Source: SIG589 sp045652465 (GTDB lineage Bacteria > Bacillota > Clostridia > Oscillospirales > Acutalibacteraceae). Taken from it: a stretch of DNA of 64,000 nt. The stretch lies in contig JAZRUI010000004.1 of NCBI GenBank assembly GCA_045652465.1, positions 1 to 64,000 of the forward strand, read 5' to 3'. The position numbers and the translations under genes are program-made. The notes beneath the pieces were generated by a model. It was not told where the DNA came from, searched no databases, and saw nothing but the letters and a program-made list of their open reading frames with translations. Shown in pieces: positions 8,090 through 16,508 of the stretch; within the stretch, counting starts at the first letter, position 1, and the number at the start of each line of letters is the position of its first letter.

Positions 8090-10075
8090 CTAACTGATAT
8101 CAGCATCGGCTATATACATATAGCCCTTTTCGGTTATTATTTCCTTACGACCTTCAATATCATCGCCCAAAAGAACATCAAACATACGGGCGGTTACCTC
8201 GGCATCCTCGGCGTTAACCTTGATAAGGCGTCGGGTTTCGGGGTTCATGGTTGTAAGGCTCATCATATCGGCTTGGTTTTCACCAAGACCCTTAGAACGC
8301 TGAATGGTGTGTTTTTGGTCGCCAATCATATTTTGAATGATGTCCGCTTTTTCCCTTTCGTCATATGCGAAATAGGTTTTATCCTTGGCAGTTATTTCAT
8401 AAAGCGGGGTTTCGGCGATAAATACCTTTCCCTCATCAATAAGGGTTGGGATAAGGCGATAAATCATTGTTAGAATCAGGGTTCTGATTTGGAAGCCGTC
8501 CTCATCGGCATCGGTACAAATTATTATCTTGTTCCAACGCAGGGCATTTAAATCGAAGGTTGAAAGGTCCTTGCTTGCCTTGGATTTAACCTCAACTCCG
8601 CATCCTAAAACCTTGATGAGATTGGTTATGATTTCGCTTTTAAATATGCGGTCGTATTCCGCTTTAAGGCAGTTAAGAATCTTTCCTCGAACAGGAATAA
8701 CCGCCTGGAACTCGGCGTTGCGCGCCATCTTAACCGAACCTAATGCCGAATCACCCTCAACGATAAACAGCTCGCGAATCTCGCGGTCGCGGCTGCGGCA
8801 ATCAACGAACTTATCCATTCGGTTAAGCAGATCGTTGCCCGAGGTTTGGAGGGTTTTCTTAATATTGAGGCGCTCTTTTTCGCTCTTTTCGCGGCTGCGC
8901 TTATTGGTAAGCACCTGATCAACTATCTTGTCCGCCTCGGCCTTGTTCTCGATGAAATAAATCTCGAGCTGGCGGCGGAAGAAATCGTTCATCGCCTCAT
9001 AGATAAACTTGTTGGTTATTGATTTTTTGGTTTGGTTCTCATAAGAGGTTTGAGTTGAGAAGGAGGAGATAACGATAACCAAGCATTCATCGATATCGGC
9101 AAAGGTTATCTTGCTCTCGTTGCGGTTATATTTGCCCGTTTGCTTGATATAAGAATCGATTTGATAAACAAATGCGTTTCTAACCGCCTTATCGGGCGAG
9201 CCGCCATGCTCAAGCCAGCTGGAGTTATGATAATATTCCTTAATTTGATTGCGATTGGAGAAGCAAACTGCCGCATTGATTTTAACGCGATAGTCGTTCA
9301 TATCCTCGCGGTCGCGACCTGTTCGCTCGGTTTGCCAAAGCTGAACGCCGGTCAGCGCATCGTTGCCCGCAACCTCGGTTGCATATTCTCGAATACCATC
9401 GGCATACATAAACTCCTGGGTTTCGAACTTGTTGCCAACCTGATTACGGAAAACAAAAAGAATGTTTTCGTTAACAATAGCCTGACGCTTGATAAAATCA
9501 ACAAAGAACTCGGCGGGGATATTAATATCCGTGAAAACATCCAAGTCGGGCTTCCAGCGGGTGCAGGTTCCTGTTGCCTTGCCCGCAAATTCTTCCTTAT
9601 GAAGACCGCCTATGTTTTCTCCCTTTTCAAAATGGAGGTTATATTTATAGCCGTCACGCTTAATTTCAACATCCATATATTCGGAGGCATACTGGGTTGA
9701 GCAAAGGCCGAGACCGTTGAGTCCCAACGAGAAGTCATATCCGCTTCCCTGCTCATCGTTATATTTGCCGCCTGCATAAAGCTCGCAATAAAGCAATTCC
9801 CAGTTATATTTTTCCTCGCGGGAGTTATAGTCAACCGGAGCGCCGCGACCAAAGTCCTCAACCTCGATGGAATGGTCGGCATAACGGGTTACGATTATTT
9901 TCTTACCATATCCCGCGCGCGCCTCATCGATAGAGTTGGAAATAATCTCAACTACCGAATGCTGGCAGCCATCTAAACCATCGGAGCCGAAGATAACGCC
10001 GGGTCTTTTACGGACACGGTCGGCACCCTTTAAACTGGATATACTTTCGTTGTCATAAGTGGTCTTTTTAGCCAT
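8090..10075 (-). CDS. Type II DNA topoisomerase B subunit (ParE/GyrB family, divergent)
   Basis: 661-residue ATPase subunit. The GHKL domain keeps the catalytic Glu43 and Mg-binding Asn47 (VEIISNSIDEA) and EDFGRGAP at about residue 73, but the normally invariant GGLHGVG lid motif reads LGLNGLG, losing the histidine. The TOPRIM domain is intact (VEGDSALGS and TDADEDGFQIRTL). A long insertion-like region of basic and acidic residues (NKRSREKSEKERLNIKK) precedes TOPRIM. Start ATG 10075 is preceded by GAGG. It is the first gene of a two-gene operon with its own promoter. It is clearly distant from canonical gyrase and may be a Clostridia-specific topoisomerase IV. Confidence 0.88.
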   Translation of the reverse strand: MAKKTTYDNESISSLKGADRVRKRPGVIFGSDGLDGCQHSVVEIISNSIDEARAGYGKKIIVTRYADHSIEVEDFGRGAPVDYNSREEKYNWELLYCELYAGGKYNDEQGSGYDFSLGLNGLGLCSTQYASEYMDVEIKRDGYKYNLHFEKGENIGGLHKEEFAGKATGTCTRWKPDLDVFTDINIPAEFFVDFIKRQAIVNENILFVFRNQVGNKFETQEFMYADGIREYATEVAGNDALTGVQLWQTERTGRDREDMNDYRVKINAAVCFSNRNQIKEYYHNSSWLEHGGSPDKAVRNAFVYQIDSYIKQTGKYNRNESKITFADIDECLVIVISSFSTQTSYENQTKKSITNKFIYEAMNDFFRRQLEIYFIENKAEADKIVDQVLTNKRSREKSEKERLNIKKTLQTSGNDLLNRMDKFVDCRSRDREIRELFIVEGDSALGSVKMARNAEFQAVIPVRGKILNCLKAEYDRIFKSEIITNLIKVLGCGVEVKSKASKDLSTFDLNALRWNKIIICTDADEDGFQIRTLILTMIYRLIPTLIDEGKVFIAETPLYEITAKDKTYFAYDEREKADIIQNMIGDQKHTIQRSKGLGENQADMMSLTTMNPETRRLIKVNAEDAEVTARMFDVLLGDDIEGRKEIITEKGYMYIADADIS

Positions 10076-10104
10076 ACATATACCTCGCATAAGTTATCTA
10101 TTAT

Positions 10105-10133
10105 ATAATATACTATATATAGTATTATGTCAA
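10105..10133 (-). promoter_or_regulatory. Promoter of the topoisomerase operon
   Basis: TTGACA (10128-10133), 17 bases, TATTAT (10105-10110). The spacer is almost wholly the palindrome ACTATATATAGT, which could respond to DNA supercoiling or bind a regulator; that is speculation. Confidence 0.75.
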
Positions 10134-10155
10134 GTTTTACTAGCATTAAAAGCAC

Positions 10156-10182
10156 AAAAAAGCCGCCCAATGAGCGGCTTTT
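10156..10182 (-). terminator. Intrinsic terminator after the M23 peptidase gene
   Basis: Stem AAAAGCCGC / GCGGCTTTT with a short loop and a T6 tail on the minus strand, directly after the stop at 10190. Confidence 0.9.
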
Positions 10183-10189
10183 AAAGCAT

Positions 10190-11326
10190 TTATTTATTTA
10201 CATAGCTGAGGGGGTTAACTGCCCTATCGTTTATGCGAACTTCGAAGTGGAGATGGTTGCCTGTTGACTGACCTGTTGAGCCAACGAGCGCGATATTGTC
10301 GCCCTTTTCAACAACCTGTCCCGCCTTTACAAGCAGCTTGCTTGCATGAGCATAAACGGTTCTGTAGCCGTTGCCGTGGTCGATAACTACGAAGTTACCG
10401 TAATCACTGCGATAATGGGCATAAACAACTGTTCCGCCCATAGCGGCATAAATCTTGGTTCCCTTAACGCAGGCGATATCAAGACCCTTATGACCTCTTC
10501 CGTCACCCATATAGGATGTTATGGTTTGACGAACCGAGTTATCAAGGGGCCATATAAGCTTGGAGTTGCCCGATGCATACTGGGTGTTGGAGGTTTTGGA
10601 AATAGTGGCTGTTCCAACAATCTCCTTTTGAACAACGGGTTCGGAAAGGGTTGTGCTCTCAATAATGTCGCGACCTGTTTCAACGCCGTTAACGCAGGTT
10701 ACAACTGCGGTTACATCGGCCTTGCCCTTAACGCCCTTGCTGGTTACCTTAACATAGCCCTTTAAATATGAATCACTCTTGGTTTGTTCGGTCTTAAAGG
10801 GAATCTCATCAACATAAGATTCGGTTTTAACGGTTTTAACATCGATAGAATCGATATATGCGCTTGCGGTTGTAAAGGTTTTAACTTCCTTTGCGGGAAC
10901 GAATGCATCAACGATTTCAACCTTGGAAACGAAGGAAACCTCATCCTCGCCACCCTTTGTGAAGGAAACGAGGCGTTTAATCAAAGCGTTTTCGAGCTTT
11001 GATTTCTTGGCATCAACCGCTAAAACGGTTTCGCCATCAACAGTAAGTACAGGAACCTTTTTAAGGGAATCCTCATTATATAATATGTTCTCGGCAACGC
11101 CTGCGGCAGTTTTAATCTTGGAGCCAACGGTTAAGGAAAGCTTAAGCTCGGTTTTGCCAACATATGCTTCGGCGTTTTCAGCCTTGATGCCGCCTATAAC
11201 CTCGCTCTTTACCTCGCCGAGTTCTTCGGCGCTTTCAACATAGCCAACGGTTTCGCCGTTATAGGTAACGCGATAGGCAAACTGAACGCCAAACGCGCTG
11301 GTAACTGCGAAGGTTGCGAGCATCAT
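10190..11326 (-). CDS. M23-family (LytM) peptidase with G5 domain
   Basis: At least 378 residues: hydrophobic N-terminal segment, two beta-rich linker regions, a G5 domain (about residues 155-245, DVKTVKTESYVDEIPFKTEQ onward) and a C-terminal M23 endopeptidase domain with the zinc ligands HKGLD and HLHFEVR. It probably cleaves peptidoglycan cross-links outside the membrane; the last zinc ligand and YGNFVVIDHGNGYRTVYAH are well kept. ATG 11326 has no Shine-Dalgarno, and the reading frame stays open upstream to 11461 with coding-like sequence that completes a membrane anchor. The true start is probably a non-ATG codon near 11440, 9 bases after AAAGGA (see findings). The gene has its own promoter. 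Confidence 0.88.
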   Translation of the reverse strand: MMLATFAVTSAFGVQFAYRVTYNGETVGYVESAEELGEVKSEVIGGIKAENAEAYVGKTELKLSLTVGSKIKTAAGVAENILYNEDSLKKVPVLTVDGETVLAVDAKKSKLENALIKRLVSFTKGGEDEVSFVSKVEIVDAFVPAKEVKTFTTASAYIDSIDVKTVKTESYVDEIPFKTEQTKSDSYLKGYVKVTSKGVKGKADVTAVVTCVNGVETGRDIIESTTLSEPVVQKEIVGTATISKTSNTQYASGNSKLIWPLDNSVRQTITSYMGDGRGHKGLDIACVKGTKIYAAMGGTVVYAHYRSDYGNFVVIDHGNGYRTVYAHASKLLVKAGQVVEKGDNIALVGSTGQSTGNHLHFEVRINDRAVNPLSYVNK

Positions 11327-11431
11327 AATACCAACGGCAACAACAAGCTTAACGCGGATGCTGGCGCCGCGGAGTGCGATTATTATATTTTTCGAAATAT
11401 CCTTTGCCTGCCCCGGGAGGGCTTTAAGGTG

Positions 11432-11544
11432 TTCTAAAATAAAAATCAGTCCTTTGAAAAATTACAAATTTGTAACCTCGTGTTACCTTTATTATACCGA
11501 GTTATTACAAAATTGCAACCTTTAGGACTGATTTTTGTTTAGAA
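11432..11544. repeat. 21/22-base inverted repeat bracketing a promoter
   Basis: Left arm 11432-11453 and right arm 11524-11544 match as a 13-base perfect core (AAAAATCAGTCCT and its complement) plus a 7-base outer match TTCTAAA, with one 2:1 base difference between them. They enclose about 70 bases that hold the M23 gene promoter and two small palindromes (11462-11475 TTACAAATTTGTAA; 11472-11486 GTAAC-GTTAC arms). It could be a MITE-like relic, an operator pair or an RNA switch. No clear target duplication was seen. Confidence 0.7.
11491..11518 (-). promoter_or_regulatory. Promoter of the M23 peptidase gene
   Basis: A perfect -10 TATAAT (11491-11496), 16-base spacer, and -35 TTGCAA (11513-11518). 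The predicted transcript begins at the GTAAC/GTTAC hairpin and lacks the upstream arm of the surrounding inverted repeat. Confidence 0.7.
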
Positions 11545-11591
11545 TGTCAAAAGTTATGCACTTTTAATGTATAAATTAGTTAAAACGCCTA

Positions 11592-14500
11592 TTAAAAGAA
11601 TGACATTTGGTTAGAATCGGGCAAATCACCGAGCGCGCCTATATCGGCAAGGTTTTGAATTATCGTTTTAGACACGCCTGCGGCGGTTTGAAGTTCATCC
11701 TTCGAGATGAAATCCCCTTCCCTCGCCGCCTCATAGAGGGCTATCGCCGCCTTATCGCCAACACCCGAAAGGGCGCAAAACGGCAGGCGCATTTTGCCAT
11801 CCTCAAGCTCATAGCGAGTTGCATGGGATTTGTTTATATCGATGGGGAGAATCTCAAGCCCGCGGCTGAGCATCTCATTTATAATAAGAAGCTTATCATG
11901 AACATCGCGTTCCTTGGCCGAAGCATCGTTGCCGAGCGCCTCTATTGCCTTGATTCTTGCGCGAACAGCCTCCTTGCCCTTCATAACGGTTGTTACCTCG
12001 ATATCTTCGGGACGGGCTGTGAAGAATGCGCAATAGAATTCAATCGGCTTATGAACCTTATACCAAGCAAGGCGGAGCGCCGAAATAACATATGCCGCGG
12101 CATGTGCCTTCGGGAACATATATTTTATCTTGCGGCAGCTTTCGATATACCATTCGGGAACATTATGCTCGCGCATTTCATCCGCCATAGCATTCCATTC
12201 CTCGGCAGTTACCGCACCCTTGGCGATAAGACCCTTACGAACGGTTTCGGTTATCTTGAAGGCGCGGCCGCTCTCAAGACCCTGATGAATAAGATAAACC
12301 ATGATGTTATCACGGGTTCCTATAACCTCGGAAATGGTGCAGGTGCCGTTATCGATTAGGTCTTTAGCGTTGCCGAGATAAACATCGGTACCATGGGAAA
12401 GACCTGAAATTTGCAATAAATCCGCAAAGTTCTTGGGGCGGCAGTCGAGCAGCATTCCGCGAACGAAATCGGTTCCGAATTCGGGAATACAAAATGTTCC
12501 GTTTTGGGAGAATATTTCCTCGGGAGTAACGCCCAGCGCCTCCGTAGATGTGAAGAGCGAATAAACCGCAGGGTCACTCATCGAAACCGATGCAACGGGG
12601 ATGCCCGAAAACTCCTCTAAATATTTATATGTTGTCGGAACAACATGGCCCAGTTCGTCGAGTTTAAGAATGGTATCGTGAATCGAATGGAAGTCGAAAT
12701 GGGTTGTTATAATATCGGAGTTAACATCATCAGCGGGATGCTGAACGGGGCAAAAATCATAAATCTCTTTATCGCGCGGAACAACAATCATACCCGCAGG
12801 GTGCTGACCCGTTGTTGCCTTTACTTCGCTATCGCGCAAAAGTCCCGCTATGCGCTTAAGCTCGGCATTGTTCAAAACGATGCCCTTGCTCTCGGCATAA
12901 GCCTTTGCGAAGCCGAACGCGGTTTTCTCGGCTATGGTCGAAATGGTTCCCGCCTTGAAAACATTTTCGCGACCGAAGAGCTGTTCGGTGTATTTTTGAA
13001 CCTCGGACTGGAAAATATCCGAGAAGTTAAGGTCGATATCAGGAACCTTATCACCCTTAAAGCCCAAGAAGGTTTCGAACGGGATATCGTGGCCATCACG
13101 GCAAAGAGGCTCGCCGCACTTGGGGCAAACCTTTTCGGGCAAATCAAAGCCCGAGCCGACCTCGCCCTTTAGGAAGAACTCATTATATTGACACTTGGGG
13201 CAATAGTAATGCGGGGCGAGCGGGTTAACCTCGGATATACCCGCCATCGTTGCAACGAAGGAGGAGCCAACCGAACCACGGCTACCAACCAAGAAGCCGT
13301 TATCCTCGCTATATTTAACCAGCTTTTGCGCCGCCATATACATTATGGAATAACCGTTGCTGATAATGCCGCCCAATTCCTTTTCAAGGCGGTTTTCAAC
13401 ATATTCGGGCAACGGGTCGCCATACATCGCGCGGGCGCGCTTGCGGCAAATATCGCGCAGCTCATCATCGGAGCCTTCAATAACGGGCGGATAGTTGCCT
13501 TCGGGAACGGGAATAACATCTCCGCTTATCATATCGTTTATAAGATTCGGGTTGGTTATAACAATTTCCTTTGCCTTTTCTTCGCCGAGATAGGAGAATT
13601 CCTCGAGCATTTCGGCGGTTGTATGAAGCCAAAGGGGCGCCTGATAATCAAAATCAGCATAGTTTTGTCCCGCAAGCAACACCTTGCGGATGATTTCATC
13701 CTCCTTGCGAAGGAAATGAACATCGCCCGTTGCAACAACCGGCTTGTTTAATTCCTCTCCGAGCCAAACAACCTTGCGGTTAAAGTCCTTTATAACCTCA
13801 AAGCTTTTTACATGGCGGAAGCGGTTGGGAGTTACTATGCCTGTTCGCTTATCAACATGGTCGGGTTCGGTTGCCGCGCGGAGCATAAATTCGTTATTTC
13901 CCTGCGGCTGGATTTCGAGATAATCATAGAAGGAGGCAATTTCTTTGAGCTTTTCATCGCTCTCGCCTGCGATAATAGCGGTGTAGAGTTCGCCCGCCTC
14001 GCAAGCACTACCGATAATAAGGCCTTCCCTATGAGCCTTTAGTTTGCTCTTCAAGGTGCAGGGGCGACCATAAAAATCCTCTAAATGAGCATAGGATACA
14101 AGCTTATAGAGGTTCTTAAGACCCACGAAATCCTTAACGAGCATTATAATATGGCGGCGAAGTTTGCCAATTTCCTTGCCGTTTAGTTTTGATAGGTCGT
14201 TTGCTTCATCATCAACGAGATAGCCTTCAACGCCATAGATTACCTTGAAATCGGCATATTTTTCGTTCTTGCGAAGCTTCTTAACCGCTCCTGCGGCGGA
14301 TGGATATGCCTGCACAACGCCATGGTCGGTTATGGCAATCGCCTTATGACCAAGCTTTGCGGCATAGTTTATAATATCGCCTGCGCTTGAAACGGCATCC
14401 TTGGCTGACATATTGGTATGACAATGCAGCTCGATGCGCTTTTCCTCGCAGTCATCGGTTTCAAAATATTCCTCAAGCGTTGCAAGCGAAGAAACCTTAA

Positions 14501-15440
14501 CGATAAAATCGCCCATCCATTTATCATAGAGATATGTTCCGTTAACCAAAACGGCAGCGCCGTTTTTGAGCGCCTTAATTTCACCCTTGCGCTTTTCATC
14601 AACAAACAAGCTTGCCTGAAGCGAATTGGTATTATCGCTGAAGCAAAACTTGCAGCTGAGCATAGGGCCGCGCTTGGTGTTAACCGTTCGCGAATCGAAA
14701 TCAAAGACCCTGCCCCAGCCCGAGAATTTCGCCTCGGCATCGGGGTTTCCGAGCGGAACATATTCGGATAGCGGTTTTATGTTGCGGTCAAGTCCCCTGC
14801 CATAGAAAAGCTGCGCGCTTTCGAGATAGACAGGCAAGCCATCCTGCGGTTTGCCCGAGAAAACCCTTTGGGGCTTCGGAGCCTCGGGGGCACTTTTAGG
14901 CTGCGCGGGAGCGGACGCCTTTTGCACGGGGGCGGGCGCTTCTTCCAAAGTTTCAGGGGCGGATAGTTCATCCACTCCCGATAACTCAACGCTAATCTCG
15001 ACTCCGAAAAGCTCGCGAACCTTGTTGCTGAGCTGGGCTGCGAATCCGAGATTTGAAACCGCGGAGAGTCCGCCAAAATGGAGTTTTACTTCAACCTTTG
15101 AGCCCTCAAGAGAAAACTCGGCGCAGTTGAAATAACCGTTATAGGCGGCGTTTTTATTCTTTGTTTCTTGGGTTATATCCATGATGGCATCAAGATTAAG
15201 AGAATCCTGTTCAAAGGTTATCTCAAAATCGAGATTATCCAGCGAGAGGGCCGCTTTCAGCTCGTTTTGCGCTGTGTTGCGAAGCTGCATGGGTATGTAT
15301 TTCGGTGCGGTGAGCTTAAGGGACAAACGGCGTTCCTCAATCGATAGCTCACATTCGTTCACCCGCGCGGCCGACATTGCCTCCCCCGTTTTTGAGGAAA
15401 CATAATCGCCGAATACATCGGTGAATTTATTTACTGGCAT
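11592..15440 (-). CDS. polC: DNA polymerase III alpha subunit, PolC type, lacking the exonuclease domain
   Basis: 1282-residue replicase with N-terminal domain, an OB fold (about residues 235-320), an intact PHP domain (HCHTNMSAKDA, AITDHGVVQ), the catalytic palm (KVPDIDLNFS) and the PolC-specific zinc knuckle region (CPKCQ, CPKCGEPLC). B. subtilis PolC (about 1437 residues) carries a DEDD 3'-5' proofreading domain inside PHP, starting near VVFDVETTGL. Here the chain passes from GYLVDDEAND by a short linker straight to LRRHIIMLVKDFVGLKNLYK, so the exonuclease is absent. ATG 15440 is favoured over 15446 because GGAG lies 7 bases before it; it overlaps the ispG stop as TAATG. Confidence 0.96.
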   Translation of the reverse strand: MPVNKFTDVFGDYVSSKTGEAMSAARVNECELSIEERRLSLKLTAPKYIPMQLRNTAQNELKAALSLDNLDFEITFEQDSLNLDAIMDITQETKNKNAAYNGYFNCAEFSLEGSKVEVKLHFGGLSAVSNLGFAAQLSNKVRELFGVEISVELSGVDELSAPETLEEAPAPVQKASAPAQPKSAPEAPKPQRVFSGKPQDGLPVYLESAQLFYGRGLDRNIKPLSEYVPLGNPDAEAKFSGWGRVFDFDSRTVNTKRGPMLSCKFCFSDNTNSLQASLFVDEKRKGEIKALKNGAAVLVNGTYLYDKWMGDFIVKVSSLATLEEYFETDDCEEKRIELHCHTNMSAKDAVSSAGDIINYAAKLGHKAIAITDHGVVQAYPSAAGAVKKLRKNEKYADFKVIYGVEGYLVDDEANDLSKLNGKEIGKLRRHIIMLVKDFVGLKNLYKLVSYAHLEDFYGRPCTLKSKLKAHREGLIIGSACEAGELYTAIIAGESDEKLKEIASFYDYLEIQPQGNNEFMLRAATEPDHVDKRTGIVTPNRFRHVKSFEVIKDFNRKVVWLGEELNKPVVATGDVHFLRKEDEIIRKVLLAGQNYADFDYQAPLWLHTTAEMLEEFSYLGEEKAKEIVITNPNLINDMISGDVIPVPEGNYPPVIEGSDDELRDICRKRARAMYGDPLPEYVENRLEKELGGIISNGYSIMYMAAQKLVKYSEDNGFLVGSRGSVGSSFVATMAGISEVNPLAPHYYCPKCQYNEFFLKGEVGSGFDLPEKVCPKCGEPLCRDGHDIPFETFLGFKGDKVPDIDLNFSDIFQSEVQKYTEQLFGRENVFKAGTISTIAEKTAFGFAKAYAESKGIVLNNAELKRIAGLLRDSEVKATTGQHPAGMIVVPRDKEIYDFCPVQHPADDVNSDIITTHFDFHSIHDTILKLDELGHVVPTTYKYLEEFSGIPVASVSMSDPAVYSLFTSTEALGVTPEEIFSQNGTFCIPEFGTDFVRGMLLDCRPKNFADLLQISGLSHGTDVYLGNAKDLIDNGTCTISEVIGTRDNIMVYLIHQGLESGRAFKITETVRKGLIAKGAVTAEEWNAMADEMREHNVPEWYIESCRKIKYMFPKAHAAAYVISALRLAWYKVHKPIEFYCAFFTARPEDIEVTTVMKGKEAVRARIKAIEALGNDASAKERDVHDKLLIINEMLSRGLEILPIDINKSHATRYELEDGKMRLPFCALSGVGDKAAIALYEAAREGDFISKDELQTAAGVSKTIIQNLADIGALGDLPDSNQMSFF

Positions 15441-16504
15441 TACCATTCTCCATATTCGTTCTTAATTTCTTTAATGAGCTCGGGGAAAAGCTCGTCCTCC
15501 GCTACCTTGCGGATAATTTCCCCCTTTTTGAAGATAAGACCGCAGCCATCGCCGCCCGCTATACCGATATCAGCCTCGCGAGCCTCGCCCGGTCCGTTTA
15601 CGACGCAGCCCATAACTGCGACTGTTATATTCTTTTTGAAGCCTTTCAGGGCTTCCTCAACCCTGTTTGCGATGCCGATAAGGTCAACCTTTGTTCTTCC
15701 GCAGGTTGGGCAAGAAACAATTCTTGCGCCCTCGCAACGAATGCCTGTTGCCGCCAAAATATCGCGGGCAGCCGCAATTTCCTTAACGGGGTCATCGGTT
15801 AGGGAAACGCGGATTGTGTCGCCTATGCCGCGCAGGAGAAGGCCTCCTATACCTGCTGCCGAGCGAACAAGACCCATATGGGCAGTTCCTGCCTCGGTAA
15901 CGCCTAAATGAAGCGGGTATGGAACCGTTTCGGCTACTAAAACATAGGTGTCATACATAGTTTGAGTATCGGAAGATTTGAGCGATAAAACGATATCGTT
16001 GAAATCAAATTTTTCGAGCAAGGAAATATGATATTTCCCGCTTTCAACAAGAGCGGTTGGGGTTGGTCCGCCATATTTTGCGAGGATGCTCTTCTCAACC
16101 GAACCGGAGTTAACTCCGATACGAATGGGCACGCCCGCCAAACGGCAGGCATCGGCAACCTTTTTAACATTTGCTTCATCGCCAATGTTTCCGGGATTGA
16201 TGCGAACCTTATCAATGCCCGCGGCAACGCTCTCAAGCGCCAGGCGATAATCAAAATGGATATCGGCAACAACGGGGATGTTAAGCTCCTTTTTGAGCAA
16301 CGGAATAAGCGCAACGGTTTCCTTATCGGGAACCGAAACGCGAACAATCTCGCAGCCTGCAGCCTCGAGCGCTTTAGCCTGCCTTATGTTTCCCTCAAAA
16401 TCATGAGCGGGAACATTAAGCATCGACTGAATCAGCACGGGCGCACCGCCGCCTAAAAGATATTTGCCGACCTTAACCTGTCGGGTTTCATTTCTTTTAA
16501 ACAT
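15440..16504 (-). CDS. ispG: 4-hydroxy-3-methylbut-2-enyl diphosphate synthase (flavodoxin)
   Basis: 354-residue [4Fe-4S] enzyme of the MEP isoprenoid pathway, converting MEcPP to HMBPP. The cluster cysteines are in CPTCGRTKVDL and VMGCVVNGPGEA near the C-terminus, after a TIM barrel carrying the VADIHFDYRLAL and RINPGNIG motifs. It lies between rseP (4 bases upstream) and polC (1-base overlap) and with dxr in the same operon supplies two steps of the same pathway; the undecaprenyl synthase UppS uses the product. Confidence 0.97.
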   Translation of the reverse strand: MFKRNETRQVKVGKYLLGGGAPVLIQSMLNVPAHDFEGNIRQAKALEAAGCEIVRVSVPDKETVALIPLLKKELNIPVVADIHFDYRLALESVAAGIDKVRINPGNIGDEANVKKVADACRLAGVPIRIGVNSGSVEKSILAKYGGPTPTALVESGKYHISLLEKFDFNDIVLSLKSSDTQTMYDTYVLVAETVPYPLHLGVTEAGTAHMGLVRSAAGIGGLLLRGIGDTIRVSLTDDPVKEIAAARDILAATGIRCEGARIVSCPTCGRTKVDLIGIANRVEEALKGFKKNITVAVMGCVVNGPGEAREADIGIAGGDGCGLIFKKGEIIRKVAEDELFPELIKEIKNEYGEW

Positions 16505-16508
16505 TTTT

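Noticed and set aside
11462..11486. CRISPR-like or riboswitch interpretation of the small palindromes
   Set aside because: There is no repeat-spacer periodicity and the palindromes are only 14-15 bases; an operator or hairpin is enough to explain them.
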